64,000 bases of DNA from Bacteroidota bacterium (GTDB lineage Bacteria > Bacteroidota > Bacteroidia > Bacteroidales > FEN-979): NCBI GenBank assembly GCA_026391805.1, contig JAPLDJ010000009.1, positions 186,001 to 250,000 on the forward strand. The letters are read 5' to 3'. The translations under genes and the position numbers were made by a program. Each line of letters opens with the position of its first letter. Position 1 is the stretch's first letter. Below, piece after piece: positions 49,981 through 58,478 of the stretch. The notes under the pieces are model-generated. The model did not search any database. It was not told the DNA's origin and saw only the letters and a list, made by a program, of their open reading frames with translations.

Positions 49981-50631
49981 TCAAGATTTAAACATTTCGC
50001 TTTTCGCTATTTCGCTATCTGATAATCGTTCAAACCTGTACCCTTCACCAAGAAAGTGGTCCAGGAACCGGGGAAGAGCGTAGAGAAGCTTATCCTTTGC
50101 CTTGAGGCTGTCGTGAAAAACGATAATCGAACCGGGGACACTGTTCTCCAGGACGTTTGAGAGGCATTGTTCAGGAGTGATCTTCCGGTTGTAATCGCCG
50201 CTGAGCACCGACCAGAGAATGAAACGGTACTGTTTCCGCAGGAGATAATACTGGCTTGGGGTAAAACGCCCGTAGGGCGGCCGGAACAGTTTTGTGGTAA
50301 GGTACTCATTGCACCTCATCACATCTTCCACATACATGGCTGGAGGCGTCTTCCAGCCATTCAGATGGTGAAAGGTGTGGTTGCCGACTGCATGTCCGGC
50401 CGCAATGATCAACCTGAAAACATCCGGGTGCTTCTTAACATTTTCTCCCACAACAAAGAATGTTGCCATGACATTCCGTTCCTGCAGGATACGGAGCACC
50501 TCCGGGGTTATCCCGGGCACAGGGCCATCGTCGAACGTGAGGTAAAGGACCTTTTCCTGCGTAGGAACGGAACATAAAAGGTATTCCGGGCTTAAGATCC
50601 TGAAGAAGAACGGTGGCCTGACAGCGTTCAT
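49981..50631 (-). CDS. Polysaccharide deacetylase (NodB-type)
   Basis: A 216-residue carbohydrate esterase family 4 enzyme that removes N-acetyl groups from a glycan. Metal and catalytic motifs: LYLTFDDGPVPG (Asp-Asp, about residue 33), AVGNHTFHHLNGW (HxxxH), LFRPPYGRFTP and VFHDS. No signal peptide is obvious. It follows the DUF2723 gene by 5 bp, so the two are an operon. The last 13 residues (SDSEIAKSEMFKS) are encoded by TAGCGAAA-type repeat DNA. Confidence 0.9.
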   Translation of the reverse strand: MNAVRPPFFFRILSPEYLLCSVPTQEKVLYLTFDDGPVPGITPEVLRILQERNVMATFFVVGENVKKHPDVFRLIIAAGHAVGNHTFHHLNGWKTPPAMYVEDVMRCNEYLTTKLFRPPYGRFTPSQYYLLRKQYRFILWSVLSGDYNRKITPEQCLSNVLENSVPGSIIVFHDSLKAKDKLLYALPRFLDHFLGEGYRFERLSDSEIAKSEMFKS

Positions 50632-50636
50632 TGAAC

Positions 50637-53600
50637 CTATTGCTGGTATACCTTGCTGGTGTATAGATCCCAGTTCTTCCGGAAAACCCCATCTGCATTC
50701 CGCTGAAGTGTTTCCTTCTTGCTTTCTTTCACCACTTCACCCAGCCGCTGGAGGATCATCAGGTCTTCCCTGAAATTCATATCCATCGACTTGAGTTCAT
50801 CCTGACGGAATGAGAAGAGGTAATCCATGTCATGGTCCATCAGCCGGAGCACCCGTTCACAGATCTTATCCCCTTTTTCCTGGTCGCCGATCCTGTAATA
50901 ACATTCTGCCATCTGGATGGAATAAAAATCATAGAAGGCGACCTCTTCCGGCAAGATTTCCACGCACCTGTCAAGCACTTTCCGTGCAGAATCTTTCTTT
51001 CCCTGATCGATCAGGCCATCGGCCAGTCGACCGAAAAGGCTTCTGTAGGTTAGCACAAGCCGCTGGTTCTGCTCATCCATATAAATTTTCCGGTGTTCAA
51101 GGTAGGGCCATTTAAAGCGGTTCATCAGGTTATCGTAAAGAATATCCGTACTTACCTCGCCGGTCTCTCCCTCCTTGGGTATCGCGACCGAAGGCAGCAG
51201 GCGGTAGGCAAGCCCTTCCAGGAAGATATACTTATCAAGGCCCATGAATACCTCCGGGCCCGAGGTCAGGACAAAATAGACGGGACGTTTCCAGTTATTG
51301 GTAGCCAGGATGTCAAGAATGATAAGGTGGCTTTTTTCAATGGCCTGGTTTTTTATTTCCCACCGCATGGTATCAAGCCTTGACAAAACCTTTGCAGGGA
51401 TAGTTTTGTCAGCCATCAGCTGCATTGGATCATAGGTGACCATGAATTTCTTTGTCGGGAAATAATCCAGCTGGCCATATTCGGGCGTATTGATCTTGAG
51501 CTTGCTATCATCCGTTTTGATGATATCGAAAATATCCCGGATGTCGACGTACCTGTTCTTTACCTGTTCATCTTCAAAGAAGTAAGTAACATCATGGTTC
51601 CCTGCCCTGTATTTGTCCCGTGTCATCGAAATCGGCAGCGGATCCGAATCATACGCTTTTCTGCGGATCTGGTCGATGCACCAGTCGGCGTTCAGCAGGC
51701 TGAGGTTCACCACCCGCACATCCGTACGGATGCCTTCCACTTCCTGGGCATACCAGAGCGGGAAGGTGTCGTTATCGCCGTTTGTAAAGAGGATTGCATC
51801 CTTCGCACATGAATTCAGGTAATTTTCCGCCATGGCCAGTGAGGTATATCGTTCCGAGCGGTCGTGATCGTCCCAGCCCTGCTGGGCCATCAGACCAACC
51901 ACAAACAAGCCGAAAACAGCTGACAACCCAAGGGCGATCGTAGGATTCAGCTTTTTGCTCAGCCACTCGATAAGCTGGATGATTCCCAGTCCAATCCAGA
52001 TGGCGAACGCATAGAAGGAACCTGCGAAGGCATAGTCACGTTCACGCGGCTGAGGAGCATACTGGTTCAGGTATATAACAATGGCAAGCCCGGTCATGAA
52101 GAAGAGGAGCCCGATGACGATGGTGCTCCGGTAATCTTTTTTCAGCGTAAAATAGATACCGATCAGACCCAGGATAAAAGGAAGGAAATAGAATGCATTG
52201 TCGCCCCTGTTGATCTTCCTGATCTCCGGCAACGGACGTGTCCCAAGCCGGGCTTTATCATAGAAGGGGATCCCGCTTTTCCAGTTTCCGTCGATCCTGT
52301 TTCCGAGACCCTGGTTATCGTTCTGCTTTCCTGCAAAATTCCACATGAAATAGCGCCAGTACATGTGAATTACCTGGTAATTCCAAAAAAAGCTGAGGTT
52401 CTCCCCGAATGTAGGTTTGTACAGGGTTTCCTTTTGATCACCCTGCTGAACCTCAATGGGAACACCTTTGATGCTGGCCCATTTCTTATAACCGTCTGCA
52501 AACCTTGGCTCAGTGTTGCCCCACATGCGCGGGAAAATTGTTGTGAACCTTGAATCATAGACCGGCACTGTTTTTTCCCTCTTGTCGGTAATGATGTATT
52601 TTCCTGAGGCAACATCTTTCTCGTATACAGGATTCCCGTCCTTCCGGTCGACAATGGGTGCGTTGTAGTACTGACCGGAGAAGAGCGGCCAATCGCCGTA
52701 CTGCTCACGGTTGAGGTACGACAGCAGGTACATTGCGTTCTCCGGGTTGTTCTCATCCAGCGGTGTATTTGCATTGCTCCGGATCACAAGCATAAGGAAT
52801 GATGTATATCCGATAACAATGAATGTAATGGCAAGAATGACGGTGTTCCAGACCGCTTTCCCTGTTTTACGGGTCCAGATCAATCCAAGGATGATCAGGC
52901 CGATCAGGATCACAAAGTAGATGATGGTACCGGTGTTGAAGGGAAGTCCGATGGTATTGACAAAGAAAAGTTCCGACATCCCTGCCAGTTTAACGATCCA
53001 GGGGATGATGAGGTACATGACCACTGAAAGGATGCCGATGCCAGCCAGGAGTGCCAGCAGGATTCCCTTCCAGTTGTGTACCGGATATTTCTTAAAATAA
53101 TAAACAAAGGTGATGGCAGGAATGGCCAGGAGGTTCAGCATATGAACCCCGATGGAGAGTCCGACCAGGTACGCTATCAGGAGCAGCCAGCGGTAGGAAT
53201 GCTTCTCTTCGGCCTGCTCTTCCCATTTGAAAATAACCCAGAATACTACGGCGGTAAAGAATGACGACATGGCATAAACTTCTCCTTCGACGGCGGAAAA
53301 CCAGAATGAGTCGGTGAATGTATAGGCCAGTGATCCGATCAGTCCTGCAGCCATGATGGTACGGAGCTTCATGGTTGTCATTTCCTCTCCCTTGTGAAGA
53401 ACGATCTTTTTTGCGATCATCGTAATGGTCCAGAAAAGGAACAAAATGGTGAAGCCGCTGCAAAGGGCCGACATGGTATTCACCATCCGTGCGACATGCG
53501 ATACATCCCCCATTGCAAGCATGGAGAAGAACCGCCCGATCATCTGGAAGAGCGGGGCACCCGGCGGGTGGCCGACTTCCAGTTTGAAGGCCGTTGCGAT

Positions 53601-53717
53601 GTATTCTCCGCAGTCCCAGAAGCTCATCGTGGGTTCAGAAGTGAGGATATAAACCGTGGATGCAATCATAAAGACGAGCCATCCAAAGATGTTGTTATGT
53701 TTCCGGTAAGATTTCAT
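50637..53717 (-). CDS. DUF2723 membrane glycosyltransferase (TMEM260-like)
   Basis: A 1026-residue protein with about 12 membrane helices (about 8-600) and a large soluble C-terminal region (about 640-1026) with TPR-like helices near the end. The first loop has the GT-C type stretch EPTMSFWDCGEYIATAFKLE and GHPPGAPLFQMIGR. DUF2723 is widespread in Bacteroidota and related to TMEM260, an O-mannosyltransferase. A role in protein O-glycosylation is therefore likely but inferred. Operon with the polysaccharide deacetylase. Confidence 0.88.
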   Translation of the reverse strand: MKSYRKHNNIFGWLVFMIASTVYILTSEPTMSFWDCGEYIATAFKLEVGHPPGAPLFQMIGRFFSMLAMGDVSHVARMVNTMSALCSGFTILFLFWTITMIAKKIVLHKGEEMTTMKLRTIMAAGLIGSLAYTFTDSFWFSAVEGEVYAMSSFFTAVVFWVIFKWEEQAEEKHSYRWLLLIAYLVGLSIGVHMLNLLAIPAITFVYYFKKYPVHNWKGILLALLAGIGILSVVMYLIIPWIVKLAGMSELFFVNTIGLPFNTGTIIYFVILIGLIILGLIWTRKTGKAVWNTVILAITFIVIGYTSFLMLVIRSNANTPLDENNPENAMYLLSYLNREQYGDWPLFSGQYYNAPIVDRKDGNPVYEKDVASGKYIITDKREKTVPVYDSRFTTIFPRMWGNTEPRFADGYKKWASIKGVPIEVQQGDQKETLYKPTFGENLSFFWNYQVIHMYWRYFMWNFAGKQNDNQGLGNRIDGNWKSGIPFYDKARLGTRPLPEIRKINRGDNAFYFLPFILGLIGIYFTLKKDYRSTIVIGLLFFMTGLAIVIYLNQYAPQPRERDYAFAGSFYAFAIWIGLGIIQLIEWLSKKLNPTIALGLSAVFGLFVVGLMAQQGWDDHDRSERYTSLAMAENYLNSCAKDAILFTNGDNDTFPLWYAQEVEGIRTDVRVVNLSLLNADWCIDQIRRKAYDSDPLPISMTRDKYRAGNHDVTYFFEDEQVKNRYVDIRDIFDIIKTDDSKLKINTPEYGQLDYFPTKKFMVTYDPMQLMADKTIPAKVLSRLDTMRWEIKNQAIEKSHLIILDILATNNWKRPVYFVLTSGPEVFMGLDKYIFLEGLAYRLLPSVAIPKEGETGEVSTDILYDNLMNRFKWPYLEHRKIYMDEQNQRLVLTYRSLFGRLADGLIDQGKKDSARKVLDRCVEILPEEVAFYDFYSIQMAECYYRIGDQEKGDKICERVLRLMDHDMDYLFSFRQDELKSMDMNFREDLMILQRLGEVVKESKKETLQRNADGVFRKNWDLYTSKVYQQ

Positions 53718-53771
53718 TTAATAGATTTTATTTTGAAGAGGAGGTTCACTCTAAGGCTAAGGCCATGGTGG

Positions 53772-53799
53772 CAAAAGTAGTAAATATTTAGTACTTTTG
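53772..53799. promoter_or_regulatory. Near-perfect palindrome of two facing -7 boxes
   Basis: CAAAAGTA (53772-53779; TACTTTTG on the minus strand) and TACTTTTG (53792-53799; plus strand) frame GTAAATATTTAG. The 28 bp are palindromic except for one mismatched pair. It lies in the 184-bp region between the divergent DUF2723 and gpmA genes and could serve both, or be an operator. No -33 TTG is evident on either side. Confidence 0.45.
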
Positions 53800-53835
53800 A
53801 AGGCGGATAACAGCCACGCTGAAATTGCACTGTTA

Positions 53836-53880
53836 TAGCCCCTCCCCTCCAAGGGGAGGGGGACGGGGGTGGGGTCATCA
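53836..53880. repeat. TGATGACCCCACC-type element, copy 2, with GC hairpin
   Basis: CCCCTCCCC (53839-53847), 5-nt loop, GGGGAGGGG (53853-53861), a perfect 9-bp stem, followed by ACGGGGGTGGGGTCATCA. It lies 22-66 bp before the gpmA start, so it would be in the 5' leader if the upstream -7 box is used. Confidence 0.65.
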
Positions 53881-53901
53881 TAAAAAATAAATTCTCTATA
53901 A

Positions 53902-54648
53902 ATGAAAAGACTTGTTTTACTGAGGCACGGCGAGAGCACATGGAACAAAGAGAACCGTTTTACCGGGTGGACGGATGTCGACCTTTCGGAGCGGGGTGTC
54001 AATGAAGCCATTGAAGCCGGAAAAGTGTTAAAAAAGGAAGGATTCGATTTTAAAATCGCTTACACCTCCTACCTGACGCGCGCCATCCGGACACTCTGGC
54101 TGGCCCTCGGAGAAATGGACCTGATCTGGATCCCGGTGTACAAAACCTGGCGGTTGAACGAAAAGCATTATGGTGTTCTGCAGGGACTGAATAAAAGCGA
54201 AATGGCCAAGGAATGGGGTGACCAGCAGGTGCATATGTGGCGCAGAAGCTATGACATTCCTCCTCCGCCAATGGAGGATAACGATCCGCGGCATCCGCGG
54301 TTTGACCACCGATACAGGGACCTGAAACCTTCGGAAATTCCGGCCACAGAATCCCTTAAAGAAACCGTGGAGCGTATTGTTCCTTACTGGAAGGAGGAGA
54401 TATCGAAGAAACTGGTGGAGCATGGCGAAGTGCTTGTTGCCGCGCACGGGAACAGCCTCCGGGGGATCGTAAAATACCTGAAGAACATTTCGAATGAGGA
54501 TATCGTTGGTCTGAACCTTCCGACCGGTATTCCTTATGTGTTCGAATTTGATGATAACATGGTTCTGCAGAAGGATTATTTCCTCGGCGACCCGGAAGTG
54601 ATCCGGAAACTGATCGAAGAAGTGGCCAACCAGGCAAAGAAAAAGTAG
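53902..54648 (+). CDS. gpmA: 2,3-bisphosphoglycerate-dependent phosphoglycerate mutase
   Basis: Glycolytic interconversion of 3- and 2-phosphoglycerate through a phosphohistidine. Motifs: [20 protein letters not shown] (catalytic His11 region), [28 protein letters not shown]-like [15 protein letters not shown], and [17 protein letters not shown] (second His). The 248 residues match the dPGM family. It is followed at 8 bp by a phosphatase gene, probably on the same transcript. Confidence 0.96.
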   Translation: MKRLVLLRHGESTWNKENRFTGWTDVDLSERGVNEAIEAGKVLKKEGFDFKIAYTSYLTRAIRTLWLALGEMDLIWIPVYKTWRLNEKHYGVLQGLNKSEMAKEWGDQQVHMWRRSYDIPPPPMEDNDPRHPRFDHRYRDLKPSEIPATESLKETVERIVPYWKEEISKKLVEHGEVLVAAHGNSLRGIVKYLKNISNEDIVGLNLPTGIPYVFEFDDNMVLQKDYFLGDPEVIRKLIEEVANQAKKK

Positions 54649-54656
54649 CTGCATCC

Positions 54657-55373
54657 ATGAAAAAGCAATGGGTGATCCCGGATATTCACGGCTGCGTGAA
54701 TACCCTGAAAGCATTGATCGAAGAACAGATCAAACCCACCCGCTATGATGAATTGTATTTTCTCGGCGACTACATCGACCGGGGGCCTAACTCCAAGGCG
54801 GTCATCGATTATATCCGCAACCTTCAGAAGGATGAATATTCTGTAAAGCCGCTGAAAGGGAACCATGAGGATTTCGTGGTCGAGCTGTATGATGCGGAGC
54901 ATAAATCAAAAAATCCCTGGTTCTTTCATTTTGCAAACCGTAAAAAGAAATCCTGGTCTGCCATAGGCGGGAGGCATACACTGAAGAGCTTCAGGGTGAA
55001 GAGCGTCAAAGACATTCCTCACGATTACATCGAATGGATGCGGAACCTTGATTATTATGTCATTCTTGAAAACTTTGTCCTGGTTCATGCCGGACTGAAT
55101 TTTTCAGTTGATGATCCGTTCGAAGACAAACGCTCGATGCTCTGGCTGCGGGATTATAAAATCATCCCAGAAATGATAAACAACCGGAAGATCATCCACG
55201 GTCACGTTCCTGTAAACCTTCAGCTGATCGATCTTTCGATAAAGAGCAACATCTACAAATTCATCGATCTTGACAACGGACCTTACATATCGGGGACGAA
55301 TGGATTCGGATATTTGGTGGCCCTTGAACTTTCGGAGATGAGGATGGTGATACAGGACAATCGGGACCTTTAA
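54657..55373 (+). CDS. PPP-family serine/threonine-type phosphatase
   Basis: A 238-residue metallophosphatase with all signature motifs: PDIHGC, LGDYIDRGPNSKA, GNHEDF, VHAGLNF and IHGHVPV. Bacterial members act on phosphoproteins or diadenosine tetraphosphate. Co-transcription with gpmA is likely (8-bp gap), but no functional link is evident. Confidence 0.93.
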   Translation: MKKQWVIPDIHGCVNTLKALIEEQIKPTRYDELYFLGDYIDRGPNSKAVIDYIRNLQKDEYSVKPLKGNHEDFVVELYDAEHKSKNPWFFHFANRKKKSWSAIGGRHTLKSFRVKSVKDIPHDYIEWMRNLDYYVILENFVLVHAGLNFSVDDPFEDKRSMLWLRDYKIIPEMINNRKIIHGHVPVNLQLIDLSIKSNIYKFIDLDNGPYISGTNGFGYLVALELSEMRMVIQDNRDL

Positions 55374-55502
55374 CTGGTGAATTGATGAGATATGAGATGT
55401 GAGATGTGAGATGTGAGATATGGAAGTTGAACAATCCAGTATCCAGCATCCAGCATCCAGTCCCGCAAAAGCGGGATCTCCGCTACGCTCCAGCATCCAG
55501 CA
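55374..55502. repeat. Mosaic short-period repeat
   Basis: GAGATATGAGATGTGAGATG units, then CCAGTATCCAGCATCCAGCA with a GCAAAAGCGGGATCTCCGCT hairpin-like insert, and more CCAGCATCCAGCATC reaching the stop of the next convergent gene. Confidence 0.65.
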
Positions 55503-56771
55503 TCACTTTTTCATCCCTTCGACCGATTTTTTCAACGTTTCTTCGACCGGGAGAAAGTTGAAATGTGCCCAGAACGAAGGATCGGGCGGGCCGATGATCT
55601 GGTCCCAGCGCTGGGCCGTTCCCATGATCTTATCGCCTTCGAAACTCCGTACCTTAGCGGGATCCCTTGTTGCATCCGTTACAACCACATCATTCTTATA
55701 GCTTATTTTTATTTTTTGCCCGCTTTGAAATTGGGTAAAGGTCAGCCAGTTTTCTGTGCGGATTGAATTGAGGTACCATGTTGAGTCCCTCCGCGAATAG
55801 ACAATAGTTTGCTGGATAAAGGGCATTTCCTCGATCCAGCCGGGTTTGCTGAGGATTGTAAAAGACCGGTTGTATTTTGTCTTTTCATAAGCTTCATAAG
55901 CATTCATGCTGGGCTTCTGTGTGATCTTCATCACGGCAAAAGATCCTGCATCAATGAAAAGCTCACCTTTCCAGAGCCGCTCTTTTGCGGCTGGTTTCTG
56001 GGCGTAGGAAATATGGTAGATCTTCCCTCCTTCCGGCGGGATCATCTCCTCCATCCTAAGATCATAATATTTGAAAAGGGATTCATCAAGGATGGTATTA
56101 TGGTAGAATTCAACGATGTCGTTGATAAAATTGCAACCCAGGCACCCTACATTCCTTCCGGCATCGCCCATGGCGTTTACCAGGTTGGTATCAGAGGTCA
56201 CCCGCCCTTTAAGGAGGTGTGGCACATTCGATGTTTCATGCTTTTTTGAAAATCCTCCCTTCTTGTAAAGGAAGTACCCCGTTTTCAGGTCCCCGATGAT
56301 GGCTTCGGTATATTCTGCAAGCTTGTTGTTGATCAGTTTCTGGGAGCGGATAAATGCGGTCAGGATCAGTGAATCCTTGCCATAATTGGACGGGATGTTT
56401 GCAACAGCCCGCCGGATCACTTCCTGTGGTGTCAGACCGATAATTTCAACTTCGCTCAACTGCAGAGATACTGGTTTCATCAATACTTCCAACGGCCCGG
56501 CCGCACCCTTCTTCACGGCGATCCTGCGGGTCTCATATCCCAGGAAATAAAACACCAGGGAATCGTTCTCTTCTACAGACGGAATGTTAATCTGGAAGAT
56601 GCCATCTTCATTTGTAGTTGTTCCAAGCACCGAATGCTGCAAAGAGATCGCTGTAAAGGAAAGCGGATTACCGGTCGCGGAATCAGCCACCTTACCTGTG
56701 ATCATGACGGGCTCCTGTCCAAACAGCGGCTGAAAGAGCAAGAGAAAAATCCATGGCAGCAGTTTTCTCAT
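55503..56771 (-). CDS. Carboxypeptidase-regulatory-like domain outer protein
   Basis: A 422-residue exported protein: signal peptide (about 1-18, LFGQ), carboxypeptidase-regulatory-like domain (about 22-105, MITGKVADSATGNPLSFTAI, GTTTNEDGIFQINI), then a large region (about 120-422) with strands and a Cys pair (GCLGCNF). The second region resembles the DUF5686-type or outer-membrane-associated proteins that follow this domain in Bacteroidota, but not enough to name it. Single-gene unit. Confidence 0.75.
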   Translation of the reverse strand: MRKLLPWIFLLLFQPLFGQEPVMITGKVADSATGNPLSFTAISLQHSVLGTTTNEDGIFQINIPSVEENDSLVFYFLGYETRRIAVKKGAAGPLEVLMKPVSLQLSEVEIIGLTPQEVIRRAVANIPSNYGKDSLILTAFIRSQKLINNKLAEYTEAIIGDLKTGYFLYKKGGFSKKHETSNVPHLLKGRVTSDTNLVNAMGDAGRNVGCLGCNFINDIVEFYHNTILDESLFKYYDLRMEEMIPPEGGKIYHISYAQKPAAKERLWKGELFIDAGSFAVMKITQKPSMNAYEAYEKTKYNRSFTILSKPGWIEEMPFIQQTIVYSRRDSTWYLNSIRTENWLTFTQFQSGQKIKISYKNDVVVTDATRDPAKVRSFEGDKIMGTAQRWDQIIGPPDPSFWAHFNFLPVEETLKKSVEGMKK

Positions 56772-57217
56772 AATCCTTAATCAGAGTGGTAAATATAGCT
56801 AAATTCTTTCTCTGAAGAACCTCCCCGCAGCAATGTCGCGGGGTATTGACCCTGATGACCCCACCCCCGTCGGAGCTGACTAAAAAGTAAAAAAACAAAA
56901 TGTCACGCAGAGTTACGCAAAGTTTTTCGCTGAGTTACGCAGAGTTATTTTGTACGTTATCAGTCATCTGCGAAACTCAGCGAGAATAAAAAATACTTTT
57001 TGGTCAGCCCCTGCAGGGGGAGGGGAAAAAAAGATTTTCCTGATTTCCTTTTTAATAGCAGGTTTCTGTATTATATTTGATAGACATTTTATCCAGGGTG
57101 ACCGAAAGGGATTTCCCGAACTAAGTTCATCTACAACACCTGCTCTTCCGATGATTGAAACTTCCTTAAGATTAAATATCATTTTTTATTCATCAAAAAA
57201 ATTCAAGGAGGAAAAAA
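56772..57217. other. 446-bp spacer with hairpin, repeat element and nested inverted repeat
   Basis: From left to right: a CCCCGC...GCGGGG hairpin (about 56823-56843), a TGATGACCCCACCCCCGT element (56849-56871), the 140-bp nested inverted repeat listed separately, a CCCCTGCAGGGGGAGGGG stretch (57008-57025), then AT-rich sequence with a good ribosome-binding site AAGGAGG just before the metalloprotease ATG. No gene recognised. Confidence 0.7.
56872..57011. repeat. 140-bp nested inverted repeat (MITE-like)
   Basis: The outer arms GGAGCTGACTAAAAAGTA (56872-56889) and its complement (56994-57011) match at 16 of 18 positions. The inner arms TCGCTGAGTTACGCAGA (56927-56943) and TCTGCGAAACTCAGCGA (56967-56983) match at 16 of 17, with a 23-nt loop. 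It appears inserted in a TGATGACCCCACC...GGGGAGGGG element. No clear target duplication. Confidence 0.6.
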
Positions 57218-58135
57218 ATGGCAAAAAACAAGAAGATTGCAGTACCGTCAAGACGCCAGTGCGGCGCCATGCAGGCTCATTTCCGTCTTTTAGAGACAGA
57301 CACAAATTTCAGGAAACGGCAAACAGAGCTGGAGCATGCCACTGCAAGGCACATTCAAACTTACAAGCTCTCAGCCGGGCTGACGACAATTCCCGTGGTT
57401 GTTCACGTGGTTTATAAAAAACCAGCCGAGAATATTTCCGATGACCAGATCAAGAGCCAGATCACCGTTCTGAATAAAGATTACCAGGCCAAGAACACCG
57501 ACAAAACGAAAGTTCCTGCTTGCTGGAAAGGCCTGGTCGCAAGCATCGGGATCAAGTTTGCCCTGGCAACAAAAGATCCCCAGGGAAATCCCACGACCGG
57601 GATCACACGGACGAAGACGACACGGACATCCTTCGGAACCGGGGATACGGTTAAATCGCAGGCCACCGGAGGCCACAATCCATGGCCATCCGACAAATAC
57701 CTGAACATCTGGGTTTGCACGCTTGGCGGCGGACTCCTTGGATATGCCCAGTTCCCTGGCGGACCGCCGGCGACCGACGGAGTCGTAATTCTCAATACCG
57801 CCTTCGGGACAAAAGGAACCGCTGCAGCACCTTTCAACAAAGGCAGGACAGCCACTCATGAAATCGGGCACTGGCTTAACCTTCGTCATATCTGGGGCGA
57901 CACGGAAGACTGCAGTGGTGGCGATTTAGTGGATGATACACCCAACGCTGAAGGCCCGAATTACGGCAAACCAACCTTCCCGCATATCACCTGTAAAAAC
58001 GGACCCAATGGTGACATGTTTATGGACTACATGGATTATGTGGATGATGCCGCGATGTATCTTTTTACAAAAGGACAGGCTGCGCGGATATCGGCTACAT
58101 TAAACGGACCCAGGATCACGTTCAAGTCAGCCTGA
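57218..58135 (+). CDS. M43 (pappalysin-like) zinc metalloprotease without signal peptide
   Basis: A 305-residue metzincin: HEIGHWLNLRH (214-224) supplies the three zinc ligands and catalytic Glu, and MDYMDYVDDA is the Met-turn region. Cysteines around DCSGGDLVDDTP and HITCKNG fit the M43 cytophagalysin/pappalysin pattern. Upstream, ARHIQTYKLSAGLTTIPVVV starts the usual domain. Unlike most relatives there is no signal peptide: the N-terminus is basic (AKNKKIAVPSRR). A strong AGGAGG site precedes the ATG. A small gene follows 18 bp later. Confidence 0.9.
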   Translation: MAKNKKIAVPSRRQCGAMQAHFRLLETDTNFRKRQTELEHATARHIQTYKLSAGLTTIPVVVHVVYKKPAENISDDQIKSQITVLNKDYQAKNTDKTKVPACWKGLVASIGIKFALATKDPQGNPTTGITRTKTTRTSFGTGDTVKSQATGGHNPWPSDKYLNIWVCTLGGGLLGYAQFPGGPPATDGVVILNTAFGTKGTAAAPFNKGRTATHEIGHWLNLRHIWGDTEDCSGGDLVDDTPNAEGPNYGKPTFPHITCKNGPNGDMFMDYMDYVDDAAMYLFTKGQAARISATLNGPRITFKSA

Positions 58136-58153
58136 TTAAAACCGGAGTGCCCG

Positions 58154-58477
58154 ATGACCGTAAAAATAAGTGAAGAGCTGCTACACCAGACATGGGTGCA
58201 TTCGCATGAAGAGGATACGGAAACCGAAATGGTATTCCGGCCGTCGTCTTACCGGTTTCCTCCTTCGAGGGGCCGGAAGTCGTTTGAATTAAAAGCCGGC
58301 GGCTCACTGCTCCAAACCGGGCCCGGTCCTGCCGATGTTCCCCAGCAGCGACAGGGAACCTGGCAGCTGATCAACGACACGGAGCTTGCATTCTTCTTCG
58401 AACCGGCAACTGAACCGCAACTGGTGATGCAGATCGTGTCGGTTGAGAAAAACAGGCTGGTGGTGAGAAGGAAATAG
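58154..58477 (+). CDS. Small partner protein of the metalloprotease, unknown
   Basis: A 107-residue soluble protein lacking a signal peptide. It has the stretch LLHQTWVHSHEEDTETEMVF, then FRPSSYRFPPSRGRKSFEL, a Gly/Pro-rich loop and beta strands (TWQLINDTELAFFFE, LVMQIVSVEKNRLVVRRK), suggesting a small lipocalin- or barrel-like fold. No family recognised. Encoded 18 bp after the M43 protease and presumably co-transcribed. A protease inhibitor or chaperone role is a guess from context. Confidence 0.65.
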   Translation: MTVKISEELLHQTWVHSHEEDTETEMVFRPSSYRFPPSRGRKSFELKAGGSLLQTGPGPADVPQQRQGTWQLINDTELAFFFEPATEPQLVMQIVSVEKNRLVVRRK

Positions 58478-58478
58478 C

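Noticed and set aside
56872-57011. Plain intrinsic terminator
   Set aside because: The outer loop is over 100 nt and there are two nested stems without a T-run directly after the outer arm, so a terminator is not the best reading.
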